The notes under the pieces: model-generated
What the model was told of the DNA's origin: nothing
What the model saw: the letters and a program-made list of their open reading frames with translations, nothing else
Databases searched by the model: none
Program-made: the position numbers and the translations under genes
Part shown: positions 44,324 through 53,585 of the stretch, piece by piece
Position numbering within the stretch: the stretch's first letter is position 1
Layout: each line of letters begins with the position of its first letter
From: Erysipelotrichaceae bacterium 66202529
GTDB taxonomy: Bacteria; Bacillota_I; Bacilli_A; Erysipelotrichales; Erysipelotrichaceae
DNA: 64,000 bases
Assembly: GCA_017161075.1 (NCBI GenBank)
Contig: CP046174.1
Span: forward strand, 1,364,001 to 1,428,000
Direction of reading: 5' to 3'

Positions 44324-45084
44324 TTGATTTCGCAAAGGCACTGGTAAAATCGTGCGGGGAGCAGCTTCGTCATGTTTCCACGGTGATACCGGAGTACAAA
44401 ACGGATTTTCAGGATTTGGTAACCGAATATGATCGCAAAATTGAACAGCAGATTCATGATGCGCTGATAGAAAAATTTCCTACCCACAGCTTTTTGGGAG
44501 AAGAAAGTGTAAAGGAAAGCGGGGAGCATTTGTGGATTCTGGATCCCATTGACGGTACGACTAATTTTGTCAGTATGCATCGGGATTTTGCAATTTCACT
44601 GGCCTATTATCATAAAAAGCAGCCGGTGTTTGGAATTGTCTATGATGTTATGCGGGATGAGCTGTTTCTCGGTGTCCATGGCAAGGGGGCGTGGCTGAAT
44701 GAGCAGCCTATGCTACCGCTTCAAAAGAAGGAGCCAAAGGACTGTATTTTGGATGCCGGCATGCATGTCATGTCCTATATAGAAACACATTTTGACAGCA
44801 AGCCCTTGACGATGCAGGATGAGCTGCGCGCACACCGTTACCTAGGCTGTGCGTCTTTAAGCATTGTACATATCGCACAGGGCTTAAGTGATCTGTATCT
44901 TTCTGCGCATGTGAAATGCTGGGACTATGCAGCGGCTGCAATCATTCTGGAGGAGGTACAGGGGGCATACAGTATTCAAAATTCCTTCTTTACAATAACC
45001 AGCACATTCGCCATCTTCGCAAACCGCCGTTCTCTGATTACAATGATAGAGGAACGTTATCTGCGAACGGGGACAAAAGGATGA
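44308..45084 (+). CDS. Inositol monophosphatase-like phosphatase in the phn operon
   Basis: 258 residues of the lithium-sensitive phosphatase superfamily. Motifs: DLVTEYDRKIE, GEESVKE, WILDPIDGTTNF and the late WDYAAAAIILEE are all intact, so it should be active with Mg2+. Family members act on inositol phosphates, PAP, fructose bisphosphate or NADP. Being the last gene of the phn string, overlapping the PHP gene, it may dephosphorylate a sugar phosphate produced from ribose cyclic phosphate. That is inference. Confidence 0.82.
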   Translation: MQQDIIDFAKALVKSCGEQLRHVSTVIPEYKTDFQDLVTEYDRKIEQQIHDALIEKFPTHSFLGEESVKESGEHLWILDPIDGTTNFVSMHRDFAISLAYYHKKQPVFGIVYDVMRDELFLGVHGKGAWLNEQPMLPLQKKEPKDCILDAGMHVMSYIETHFDSKPLTMQDELRAHRYLGCASLSIVHIAQGLSDLYLSAHVKCWDYAAAAIILEEVQGAYSIQNSFFTITSTFAIFANRRSLITMIEERYLRTGTKG

Positions 45085-45176
45085 GGAGAATTGTATAGCT
45101 GCTATTGATAAGCATGAACAGCTTTGAGGGAAGCTATGACTATGTGTTAACAGCTATCATGTATACCTGAAAGCCT

Positions 45177-45290
45177 TTTTATATATATGGATTGATGATT
45201 GATCCATGAAGAATGCAGTTTCCTAAGCGCAGATTTATATATGAATTGACGATTGATAGACGAAATATACAGCATTTTTCTAAGCGCGGA
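45177..45290 (+). repeat. Two imperfect ~57-bp direct repeats after the phn operon
   Basis: About 45177-45233 and 45234-45290 align along their length. Both run from TTTATATAT through ATTGAYGATTGAT to YCTAAGCGCRGA. The second copy forms part of the terminator. Confidence 0.6.
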
Positions 45291-45304
45291 ATGCTGTTTT
45301 TTTT
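45270..45304 (+). terminator. Terminator of the phn operon
   Basis: CAGCATT (45270-45276) pairs with AATGCTG (45290-45296), followed by eight T. Confidence 0.85.
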
Positions 45305-45911
45305 GAATAGGTGCAACTGTATGCTGAAGCGCAGTGCTGGTATTCTTATCATTCATTCACTTGTATACGATGATGAATGTTGAAATAATCAATAAAGAAA
45401 GGGGAGAAGATACCTTGAAGCAAAGACATAGCATGAGAGAATAAATCTGACCCATTATATACAAAGTCTGACTAAGGCAATCCAAGCAGAAATATATCTG
45501 AAATAATTCCGTTTTTCTTCTGTTTACAAATAACGCTTATAACGAATTCCTATTATTTCTCTGTTGTTCTTCTCTGTAGTGTTTTGTTTTGTTATAATGA
45601 AGCTGACCTATAGGATGGAATAAAAGGTTGTTCTTTCACTATAAAGAAGGGATGGCTGATTATGGTTATGTACTTGTAGCACCAGGTGTCTCTTTATATT
45701 TATAAGGATACCTCTTATACATAGCGAGTAACAATATTTATAATTTATGTGAATCTATATTGCTTCATAATATATAAGGAAAGTATATAAGGAAAGCAAA
45801 ATATATAAAGCAAGGAGACATGAGGATAGCAAAGAGACATATCGTATGATGAAATAATCATCCTGGCTCTAAATGGCTGTATACACCGTATTTTCAGGAA
45901 AGAGGGGCTTT
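45305..45911 (+). other. Non-coding stretch with a promoter, upstream of a GNAT gene
   Basis: An extended -10 TGTTATAAT (45590-45598) would start a leader of about 310 bases before the acetyltransferase ATG. Short A/T-rich repeats fill 45720-45810. No gene or RNA family is recognised. Confidence 0.4.
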
Positions 45912-46469
45912 ATGATAACAAGAAAAGCAGTACTGCAGGATTTAACGCAGTTAAAATCCATGTATAAGAAAATCATTGCGCATATGAATGCAAAGCAAAT
46001 AGAAATATGGGATGATTGTTACCCATGTGCGTTCTTTCAAGAGGATATCACAGCACAACGCCTGTATGTCCTAGAGGAAAAGGGCACTTTGATGGCAGCC
46101 TTTGCTTTATGTGAAGACAGCGCCGGGGCAGATCATGTGACCTGGGGGAAATCTATCTGGCAGGTGCGCTATCTTGAACGGCTCGGTGTAAATCCTGATT
46201 ATATGAGATTAGGCATTGGCAGCACTGCTCTGCATGAGGCGATTAGATTATCAAAAGAGGCACAGGCAGAGGCTTTGCGGCTGTTCGTCGTGGATATCAA
46301 TCATTCTGCAATCCGGCTGTATGAAAAAAATGGATTTCAAAAAGCCGCAGGTATATATGATGAGGTGATTGATGATGATCTTACGTTTCATGAATTCGGA
46401 TTTGAATTCATAATTGCAGACGATAAGCATATACAGGGAAATGCTTTGCATGAGGAGGAGAGATCATGA
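45912..46469 (+). CDS. GNAT family N-acetyltransferase
   Basis: 185 residues. Acetyl-CoA-binding motif LGVNPDYMRLGIGSTALHEAI (about 93-113) and the C-terminal VDINHSAIRLYEKNGFQKA signature are clear. The N-terminal ITRKAVLQDLTQLKSMYKKI is typical of the first GNAT helix. AGAGGGG precedes the ATG at 45912, which is chosen over an in-frame ATG 39 bases upstream. Overlaps the YdeI gene by 4 bases, so the two are co-expressed. Substrate unknown. Confidence 0.87.
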   Translation: MITRKAVLQDLTQLKSMYKKIIAHMNAKQIEIWDDCYPCAFFQEDITAQRLYVLEEKGTLMAAFALCEDSAGADHVTWGKSIWQVRYLERLGVNPDYMRLGIGSTALHEAIRLSKEAQAEALRLFVVDINHSAIRLYEKNGFQKAAGIYDEVIDDDLTFHEFGFEFIIADDKHIQGNALHEEERS

Positions 46470-47029
46470 AGGAACCGATACGATTCAAAACACAAAAGGA
46501 ATGGCGAAGCTGGTTGTCAGAAAATTGTGAAAGCAGCGAAGGCGTATGGCTGTTATTTGGAAAGACGAAAGCAGTGGAAACATTAACGGCAGCGGAAGCC
46601 TTGGAGGAAGCGCTCTGCTTTGGCTGGATTGACGGTGTCATGCGAAGGCTTGACGATACCTCCTATATAAAATACTTTGCGCAGCGAAGAACAGGCAGTA
46701 AATGGTCAGTGAAGAATAAGGAGCTTGCGTTAAAGCTGGAGGAATCCGGAAGAATGACTGCTTTTGGACGCCGGAAAATAGAAGAAGCCAAACATAACGG
46801 ACAGTGGGAACAGGCTGTAAAGCCGTCGGCAGTCAGTGAGGAACAGCTGACTATGGTTATGGAGGTGCTGAAGACCTATGACCTGGCATATGCCAATTTT
46901 ATGAATATGCCGCCATCTGTAAAAAAGACATATACCCGTGCATACCTGGATGCCAAAACAGAGGCAGGCCGCACAAAGCGTTTGGCATGGATGGTGGATC
47001 GGCTGGAAAAGAATTTAAAGCCAATGTGA
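46466..47029 (+). CDS. YdeI/OmpD-associated family protein
   Basis: 187 residues. The EWRSWLSENCESSEGVWLLFGK opening, EALEEALCFGWIDGVMRRLDD, the YFAQRRTGSKWSVKN motif and a C-terminal arginine-lysine-rich helix (TKRLAWMVDRLEK) match the OmdA (PF13376) family. Members are linked to resistance to antimicrobial peptides in some bacteria, but the biochemistry is unknown. Co-transcribed with the preceding acetyltransferase. Confidence 0.85.
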   Translation: MKEPIRFKTQKEWRSWLSENCESSEGVWLLFGKTKAVETLTAAEALEEALCFGWIDGVMRRLDDTSYIKYFAQRRTGSKWSVKNKELALKLEESGRMTAFGRRKIEEAKHNGQWEQAVKPSAVSEEQLTMVMEVLKTYDLAYANFMNMPPSVKKTYTRAYLDAKTEAGRTKRLAWMVDRLEKNLKPM

Positions 47030-47351
47030 GACTGCTTGTGAAAGAAGGAAAACAGGAAAGCCTAACAAGCTGAAACAGGCGGTAGTGTCCATCATTTATA
47101 TATACGTTTTATACATTTTGGATATCGCAGCCACCATTTACCGATTTCTCTGTCATATTTCATGTTCAGCCGCATTTCTTTTGCAGAATTTTACTTTTGC
47201 ATCCTGAACTCTTTGTAAGGGATGCAGCATATGACCTGTAATTTTACTTGAAATACGTGTTTTCCCTACCCTTTCTGTACAGAATATATTATAATAAAAA
47301 GCAGTGTTAGCGTGCGGTTATGCAGATAACACATGAAGGAAAGGTGACGTT
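47030..47351 (+). other. Non-coding stretch before the U32 gene pair
   Basis: About 320 bases with no credible gene. A/T-rich with a possible -10 (TATAAT at 47290-47295) about 57 bases before the U32 gene. No terminator is obvious after the YdeI gene. Confidence 0.35.
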
Positions 47352-48245
47352 ATGGTTGATTTCATCGCAACACCATTTGCGTTTGGTGATATAGAGAAGC
47401 TGAAAGCTGCAGGAGCACAGAGCGTTATCATTGCAGTACCGTTTTTCTCAGCAAGAGGCGCTGCCTGCTTTTCCATTGACGAGTTAGCGCAAATCAAAGC
47501 GGAATGCAGACGCTGTGCTGTCCAGATGTATGTACTCGTAAATCGTATTTTTGTGGAAGAAGAGCTGGAACGGCTTCGTGAGTTTTTAAGGCTGTTGAAA
47601 GAGCTGGATGTAGATGGCATCTATTATGGGGATGAGGGTGTTTTGTATGAGGCAGACCGCCTGCATATGAAAAACCGGCTTATTTACAATCCGGATACAC
47701 TGATTACAAATGCTATGGACATGCAGTATTATCTGGATGAAGACATACGCATGGCTACCATATCCAAAGAAATCACACTGCAGGAAATGTGTAAGATCGC
47801 AAGGACGGTGCAGGGAGAATGTGAAGTCATCATTCATGGAAGACTGAATATGATGCATTCTAAGCGAATGCTGCTGTCTGCCTATATGGATTTCCTGGGA
47901 AAAAAGGAAGCTGTTAGAGACAATCATGAGCTATACCTGATGGAGGAAACAAGGGACGATCATATGCCGATCATTGAGGATGCTTTGGGTACGCATGTGT
48001 TTACCGGATTTACACTGGCATCCTTTGAGGAAATAAAGGATTTATATGAGGCAGGTGTACGGCATTTTCGTATTGATGGTATTTTCCATGATATCGCATA
48101 TGTATGTGAAGCACTGCGGCTGTATCAGGATGTATTAAAAGGAAATCGAAACGGGCGTGAGACGTTTCAGGAATATGAGCAAAAATATACAAAGGATCAT
48201 GTAACACATGGCTTCTATTATACAAAAACGAGCAAGGTAAAGTAG
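47352..48245 (+). CDS. U32 family protein, short form (TrhP1/YrrN-like)
   Basis: 297 residues. It resembles the shorter partner of the U32 pair found side by side in Firmicutes (B. subtilis YrrN and YrrO, now TrhP1 and TrhP2), which are needed to make 5-hydroxyuridine at tRNA position 34 from prephenate. Seen: a TIM-barrel-like pattern with VDGIYYGDEGVL, ATISKEITLQEM, EVIIHGRLNMMHSKRMLLS and AGVRHFRIDGIF. The second gene starts 8 bases downstream. Assignment rests on pairing and length, so the precise role is inferred. RBS AAAGGTGA. Confidence 0.8.
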   Translation: MVDFIATPFAFGDIEKLKAAGAQSVIIAVPFFSARGAACFSIDELAQIKAECRRCAVQMYVLVNRIFVEEELERLREFLRLLKELDVDGIYYGDEGVLYEADRLHMKNRLIYNPDTLITNAMDMQYYLDEDIRMATISKEITLQEMCKIARTVQGECEVIIHGRLNMMHSKRMLLSAYMDFLGKKEAVRDNHELYLMEETRDDHMPIIEDALGTHVFTGFTLASFEEIKDLYEAGVRHFRIDGIFHDIAYVCEALRLYQDVLKGNRNGRETFQEYEQKYTKDHVTHGFYYTKTSKVK

Positions 48246-48253
48246 GTGAGAGC

Positions 48254-49483
48254 TTGAAAAAGATAGAATTACTCGCTCCGGCAGGTGATTTGGAGCGTTT
48301 GAAAATCGCCGTTCTGTATGGAGCGGATGCTGTATATGTAGGCGGTAAGCAGTTCTCTTTGCGATCTCGTGCCAGCAATTTCGGACTTGAAGAAATCGCA
48401 CAGGGTGCGGCCTTTGCCAGGGAACATGGCGCACATGTACATGTGACCGTGAATATGCTTCCGCATGAAGAGGATTTAGCAGGGCTAAAGGAATATCTGA
48501 TTGCGTTGGAGCAGGCAGGCGTAACAGCTATTATTGCGGCATCTCCGGCAATTATGATGTGTGCGAAAAAATATGCACCAAGGCTGGAAGTGCATGTGAG
48601 TACCCAGCATTCCTCCACCAATTCCAGTGCTGCGAATTACTGGAAAAACAAGGGAATGGATCGTGTCGTACTGGGACGTGAGGTAACCCTTCAGGAAATC
48701 AGGGACAGTGCTCAACACACCGATATACCGTTGGAGGTCTTTATCCACGGCGGCATGTGTATTTCATATTCCGGGCGCTGTGTGCTGAGCAATAATATGA
48801 CGGGGAGAGATGCCAATCGTGGAGGCTGTGCGCAAAGCTGCCGCTGGAAGTACCGCCTGTATGAAGGAGAGCATCCCTTGCATGATGAAACGGATTTATT
48901 TTCCATGTCCAGCAAGGATCTGATGGCAGCCAAATACATTCCCGATCTGATTGAAGCAGGGATTGCCAGTCTGAAGATTGAAGGACGTATGAAAAGCGCC
49001 TATTACATCGCAACGCTGATTAAAACGTATCGTATGCTAATCGATGAGATTTATGAGCAGGGCGGACGTTTGAGTGACAAACGGATGGAATGGTATTATA
49101 ATGAATTGGCAAAGGCGGAAAACCGACCCACAGGGTGCGGCTTTTATGAGGGACTGCCTGCCTTTGACGGTCATTTGTACGGTATCAACGGTGCAGGGGT
49201 CACACAGGAATTTATCGCCTATGTTTTAGATTATGATGAAGACAGTGAAATGGCAACACTGGAGGTACGCAACAACTTCCGCGGAAATATCACGGCAGAG
49301 GTTTTTGGGCCACATATCACAGCTACCCGCTTTACCCTGCAGGAGCTGTATGATCTCGATGGAAATCTGATGGAGGTTGCCAGAACACCGATGCAGAAAA
49401 TCAAAACACATATTCCGATTCGTCTGGAAAAAGACGCCATGATCCGTAAGGTCGTGGATAGGGATCGTTCGGGTATTTATTGA
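48254..49483 (+). CDS. U32 family protein, long form (TrhP2/YrrO-like)
   Basis: 409 residues. N-terminal KIELLAPAGDLERLKIAVLYGADAVYVGG (given in parts: LLAPAGDLERLK, YGADAVYVGG) and the U32 signature EVFIHGGMCISYSGRCVLSN are diagnostic. The following cysteines in GGCAQSCRWKY match the cluster-forming set of U32 tRNA/rRNA hydroxylation proteins. A C-terminal beta-barrel domain begins near residue 320. Likely acts with the upstream short partner in tRNA U34 hydroxylation. The start is a TTG at 48254; no ATG is in a suitable place. Old annotations call such proteins collagenases. Confidence 0.87.
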   Translation: MKKIELLAPAGDLERLKIAVLYGADAVYVGGKQFSLRSRASNFGLEEIAQGAAFAREHGAHVHVTVNMLPHEEDLAGLKEYLIALEQAGVTAIIAASPAIMMCAKKYAPRLEVHVSTQHSSTNSSAANYWKNKGMDRVVLGREVTLQEIRDSAQHTDIPLEVFIHGGMCISYSGRCVLSNNMTGRDANRGGCAQSCRWKYRLYEGEHPLHDETDLFSMSSKDLMAAKYIPDLIEAGIASLKIEGRMKSAYYIATLIKTYRMLIDEIYEQGGRLSDKRMEWYYNELAKAENRPTGCGFYEGLPAFDGHLYGINGAGVTQEFIAYVLDYDEDSEMATLEVRNNFRGNITAEVFGPHITATRFTLQELYDLDGNLMEVARTPMQKIKTHIPIRLEKDAMIRKVVDRDRSGIY

Positions 49484-49500
49484 AATGAGGAGAAGCTATT

Positions 49501-51195
49501 ATGAAACTGAGTAATTCGTATTTTTATACATTGCGTGAAAATGTCAAGGATGAGGACAGTACCAGCGGTAATCTGCTGGTGCGTGCGGGAATGATCAAGA
49601 AAAGCAGCAGCGGTATTTATATGATTATGCCGATGGGAAAGCGCGTCCTGAAAAAGATTGAGGAAATCGTTCGCGAAGAAATGGATGCAGCAGGTGCCCA
49701 GGAGCTGTTGATGCCGGCTATGATTCCAGAGGAAATCTATGAAAAGAGCGGGCGTAGGGAGGCTTTTGGCTCCAATATGTTCGCCTTGAAGGACCGCTAT
49801 CAGAAAAATTATGTGCTGGGGCCGACGCATGAGGAGCTGTTTACAATGGCAGCGATGATGAAAGGAAGCTCCTATAAGGATTTTCCATATAATCTGTATC
49901 AGATTCAGACCAAATTCCGTGATGAAACAAGACCCCGCTACGGATTGATCCGTGTGCGTGAATTCATCATGAAGGATGCATATTCCTTTGATATCGATGA
50001 GGCAGGTCTTCATGAATCCTATAAAAAGATGTTTCATGCGTATGAGAACATCATGGAGCGCTGTGATCTGACATATAAGATCGTAAAAGCGGATACCGGC
50101 GCGATGGGTGGCTCATTGTCAGAGGAATTTCAGGCGATTACGGAAATCGGTGAGGATGTTGTTGTGACCTGTGACGGATGTGATTTCTCCAGCAATCTGG
50201 AGATCACGGAGGTCATTGATACGAGTACACCGAGTGATGTGCCAATGCAGGATATGGAAATTGTGGAAACACCGGATGCTAAGACGATCGCAGATGTTGC
50301 CGCCTTCTTTGGAAAATCAGTGAATGATTTTGTAAAGACGCTGATTTATTCTGTGGATGGTAAAACGATGGCGTTCCTGTTAAAGGGAGATCGTGAATTA
50401 AATGAAACAAAGGTGCTGAAGCTGTTACAGGCAAATGAAATAGAGCTTGCTTCCTTTGAAGAGGTGGAGCGTGTTACACACGCAAGGGTTGGCTTTGCCG
50501 GACCGGTCAATCTGGAATGCCCAATCATCATGGATCGGGAAGTGGCGAATATGAAAAACTTTATCGTTGGCGCAAACAAAACCGATCACCATATCAAGAA
50601 TGTAAATCTGAAGGATTTCTCCGTGGAAACAGTTGCGGATATCGCACAGGTGCATGAGGGTGATATTTGTCCAGTATGTGGAAAGCCGCTGAAATTCTGC
50701 AAGGGAATCGAGGTAGGAAATACGTTTAAGCTCGGTACCAAGTATGCAAAGGCACTCGGTCTGGAGTATCAGGATGTGAACAATAAGCTGCATCCTGTGG
50801 AAATGGGCTGCTATGGCTTTGGACTGGAGCGCTGCATGGCTGCAATCGTGGAACAGCATAACGATGCATCCGGTATTATCTGGCCGGCAAGTGTGGCACC
50901 GTTTGAGGTCGCTGTTGTTGTAGTATCCAGCAAGGATGAGGAACAGATGCGCATCGGAAATGAATTGTATGAAGCACTGAAACAGGAAGGCGTGGATGTG
51001 CTGCTGGATGATCGTAAGGAACGTCCGGGTGTGAAATTCAAGGATATGGAGCTGATTGGTATTCCTTACCGTATTACGGTCGGCAGAGGAATCAAAGACG
51101 GCAATGTGGAATTCCGTGCGAGAACAGCTTCTGAAAGCAGTGATATTGCATTGAGCGAGGTCGTAGAGCTTGTAAAGAAAGAGCTGAAAAAATAA
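49501..51195 (+). CDS. proS: Prolyl-tRNA synthetase
   Basis: 564 residues, bacterial type with an editing insertion. Class II motif 1 region SSSGIYMIMPMGKRVLKKIE, motif 2 with FRDETRPRYGLIRVREF and motif 3 with GLERCMAAI are visible. The YbaK-like editing domain lies between motifs 2 and 3 (about 225-385). The C-terminal anticodon-binding domain contains LLDDRKERPGVKFKDMELIG. GAGGAG precedes the ATG, 17 bases after the U32 gene, so translation and tRNA-modification genes form one operon. No T-box leader is seen. Confidence 0.97.
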   Translation: MKLSNSYFYTLRENVKDEDSTSGNLLVRAGMIKKSSSGIYMIMPMGKRVLKKIEEIVREEMDAAGAQELLMPAMIPEEIYEKSGRREAFGSNMFALKDRYQKNYVLGPTHEELFTMAAMMKGSSYKDFPYNLYQIQTKFRDETRPRYGLIRVREFIMKDAYSFDIDEAGLHESYKKMFHAYENIMERCDLTYKIVKADTGAMGGSLSEEFQAITEIGEDVVVTCDGCDFSSNLEITEVIDTSTPSDVPMQDMEIVETPDAKTIADVAAFFGKSVNDFVKTLIYSVDGKTMAFLLKGDRELNETKVLKLLQANEIELASFEEVERVTHARVGFAGPVNLECPIIMDREVANMKNFIVGANKTDHHIKNVNLKDFSVETVADIAQVHEGDICPVCGKPLKFCKGIEVGNTFKLGTKYAKALGLEYQDVNNKLHPVEMGCYGFGLERCMAAIVEQHNDASGIIWPASVAPFEVAVVVVSSKDEEQMRIGNELYEALKQEGVDVLLDDRKERPGVKFKDMELIGIPYRITVGRGIKDGNVEFRARTASESSDIALSEVVELVKKELKK

Positions 51196-51211
51196 ATTAA
51201 AACAGTTGTAA

Positions 51212-51244
51212 AAAAACGCTTGGAGAAATTTCGAGCGTTTTTCA
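51212..51244 (+). terminator. Terminator after proS
   Basis: AAAAACGCT (51212-51220) pairs with AGCGTTTTT (51234-51242). Confidence 0.8.
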
Positions 51245-51477
51245 TAAGCGGTGTGGGATATGAGTTTTAGTGTGTACATATCGTGAGAGACGCTCATAGC
51301 ATAGATAGGAAATAGAGGATATTGGAATAAATTTTTGATTCGATGCATAGGATGTAATCGTTACCAGCTTCATAAGGCAGGGATGTCCTTCAGCAGGGAA
51401 ACAGAATCACGAATTGAAAAGTTTTTCATAAAATGAAAATATTACAAAAACTACTTTCTTATTTTTTCTTTTTATTG

Positions 51478-51483
51478 TATAAT
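51478..51483 (+). promoter_or_regulatory. Probable -10 of the PEPCK-like gene
   Basis: Perfect TATAAT about 66 bases before the ATG, behind a T-rich tract; the -35 is unclear. The remainder of 51245-51548 shows nothing else. Confidence 0.4.
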
Positions 51484-51548
51484 AGAACCCGATAGGGTTA
51501 TTTAACTTTATTTTCCAACTTCATTTTTGAATTTGAAAGGAGCAGATT

Positions 51549-53249
51549 ATGAAAGAGACATTGTATTTAACAAAAGAACTTGCAATACTGAACTACAGCG
51601 CGGGATATGCACATTCCGGTGATCAGCTGTTGAATTCCTCAACGTTCAGTAATTATGTTCATAACTACCTGGATTACTTAAAAGCCGATAACGAGGCTTT
51701 ATACTTCTACGCATTGAACGGGAAAACAACCAGAGAGGCAACATTCGAAATTTTGAAGCTGTTCCGTATGCTTCGTGTGTTTAAAGCCGCTGAGGTGGAA
51801 TCACCATATCTTAACGACAAGGCGAAGCTGCTGGAGTTTGTAGAGGAAATGTATAACTTCTGGAAAAAGCATCAGCGTTTCTCCGTTATGTCTGTCGGAC
51901 AGGGAAATGCATTGCAGGATTTAAGCTTTGTAGGTGCGGATTCCAGCTTCACCAACCTGATTCTTGCTCTGTACCGTAATATTGAAGAGCAGATCATGGG
52001 GAGAAAAAACCGTGTGTACCGTCAGCTTCAGGCTGGTACAAATGCATCAATCGCGGTGAAAAATATTGATAATCCAAAGCTGAGTGCCAAATACGATGCA
52101 CTGAAGGATATTGAATTCATTCAGTCCGTCATGCTGAGAACGCCGATGATCCTTCATCCGAAATCCAATAAACGTACGGGTATGTTTACCGAACGTGATA
52201 CCAATCCAATTACAGAATTTACAGGAAATCCGGATGAGTGGTTCTGTTTCCCATGTAAGGTGGGAAGCCTGCTGGCTTTCATTTACTTTCACCGTGACTT
52301 CATTTCCTCTGCGGTATCCCTGGCAAATTTATTTGAACTGGCAAATGAAGATGAATGCCGTAAGAAACCGGATCTGATTTGTCTTTTCGGAAATCAGGAT
52401 GATAAGGAACAGACAACGTTCCATTATGATGCTGAGGATGATGTATGGATCGGATGTGTCAGCTATCATGAACGAATTGAATATTTTGGTTATCTGAAGA
52501 AAATGACACTGACACTGCATAATGTTAGAAAAATGCAGAAGGGCTGGCTGCCAATACATGGAGCCTTCGTGAATATTACATTAAAGAGTGGAAAACGCAA
52601 GGGAATCATGCTGATGGGTGACTCCGGTGCAGGTAAGTCCGAGTCTATTGAAGCATTGAAGATCGCCGGTGCAGATGTAATCAAGGATATTGAAGTTGTC
52701 TTTGATGATATGGGTACCATACATCTGGAGGATGGTGTGCCATATGGTCAGGGTACGGAAATCGGTGCCTTTATCCGTCTGGATGATCTGGACCCTGGTA
52801 CGCCATACCGCGATATGGACCGTTCCATCTTTATGAATCCGGAATCAAGCAACAATGCCCGTGTAATCACACCTGCCGCACCATATGAAATCGTGGCGAT
52901 GAACCATAAAATTGACTTGTTTGCCTATGCGAACAATTACGATGATAAGCTCGGCCTGCACCGCTTTGATAATTTAGAGGATGCAAAAGCTACATGCAAG
53001 GAAGGAAAACGTATGGCAAAGGGAACGACGCAGGAGGTCGGAATTTCCACTACCTACTTTGCGAATCCTTTCGGGCCAATGCAGCAGCAGGAGGTATGCG
53101 AGCCTTTGATTGATCAGGTGTTCGTTGCTCTGCGTGACAGCGGCTGCTTTGTTGGGGAAATCTATACACATCTTGGACTGGATAAAGAAAACCGTGACGG
53201 TATCAATATCGCAGCGAAAGAGCTGTTGGACTTTATTGAAAAAGATTAA
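51549..53249 (+). CDS. PEP carboxykinase / HPr-kinase-like P-loop protein
   Basis: 566 residues. The C-terminal half (about 330-560) holds a P-loop GDSGAGKSE at 357-365, in the style of HPr kinase rather than the GLSGTGKTT of ATP-type PEP carboxykinase. It also has DMDRSIFMNPESSNNARVITP, resembling the substrate-binding part of PEPCK. The N-terminal 330 residues are an alpha/beta domain with no motif I know. Similar proteins in Erysipelotrichaceae are, as far as I recall, annotated as PEP carboxykinase. Substrate and reaction are uncertain. AAAGGAGCAG precedes the ATG; monocistronic with a strong terminator. Confidence 0.6.
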   Translation: MKETLYLTKELAILNYSAGYAHSGDQLLNSSTFSNYVHNYLDYLKADNEALYFYALNGKTTREATFEILKLFRMLRVFKAAEVESPYLNDKAKLLEFVEEMYNFWKKHQRFSVMSVGQGNALQDLSFVGADSSFTNLILALYRNIEEQIMGRKNRVYRQLQAGTNASIAVKNIDNPKLSAKYDALKDIEFIQSVMLRTPMILHPKSNKRTGMFTERDTNPITEFTGNPDEWFCFPCKVGSLLAFIYFHRDFISSAVSLANLFELANEDECRKKPDLICLFGNQDDKEQTTFHYDAEDDVWIGCVSYHERIEYFGYLKKMTLTLHNVRKMQKGWLPIHGAFVNITLKSGKRKGIMLMGDSGAGKSESIEALKIAGADVIKDIEVVFDDMGTIHLEDGVPYGQGTEIGAFIRLDDLDPGTPYRDMDRSIFMNPESSNNARVITPAAPYEIVAMNHKIDLFAYANNYDDKLGLHRFDNLEDAKATCKEGKRMAKGTTQEVGISTTYFANPFGPMQQQEVCEPLIDQVFVALRDSGCFVGEIYTHLGLDKENRDGINIAAKELLDFIEKD

Positions 53250-53254
53250 GCTGG

Positions 53255-53296
53255 AAACTGCCTGCTTTCTGTACAATCAGAAGCGGCAGTTTTTTT
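53255..53296 (+). terminator. Terminator after the PEPCK-like gene
   Basis: AAACTGCC...GGCAGTTT with inner GCTTTCTG/CAGAAGC, followed by a T run. Long, stable stem. Confidence 0.9.
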
Positions 53297-53340
53297 CTTG
53301 TGAGAAAAAGGTGAAGACGTTAAGCACTGCTTTTTCCTGT

Positions 53341-53585
53341 ATACCGTTATCAATTACCAGGCAGCATATTTCCGGGGTACGGCTATGGAGTGGAGATAAG
53401 GTTAGTATATGCAATAGCCATTTGGCCGGACATATCGGGATACCGTCATCCATGACTGAGAAATCACAAATGAGTATGGTATGAAGCATTTGAGTGTATT
53501 TTTTGTATATATCTGTAAATCACTGAGTAAATACCTGGAATACCGTTTTCCATTCGAGGGAAACATATTTCCGTATACCGTTATC
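53341..53585. repeat. Dispersed 11-bp repeats in the non-coding stretch before ilvA
   Basis: ATACCGTTATC at 53341-53351 and 53575-53585, ATACCGTCATC at 53440-53450 and ATACCGTTTTC at 53540-53550. The first three are about 100 bases apart. CATATTTCCG also occurs twice. The rest of 53297-53807 is AT-rich without a credible gene. Confidence 0.5.

Noticed and set aside
51245..51548. Small gene between proS and the PEPCK-like gene
   Set aside because: Only short frames without ribosome binding sites; minus-strand frames here run into proS as shadows.
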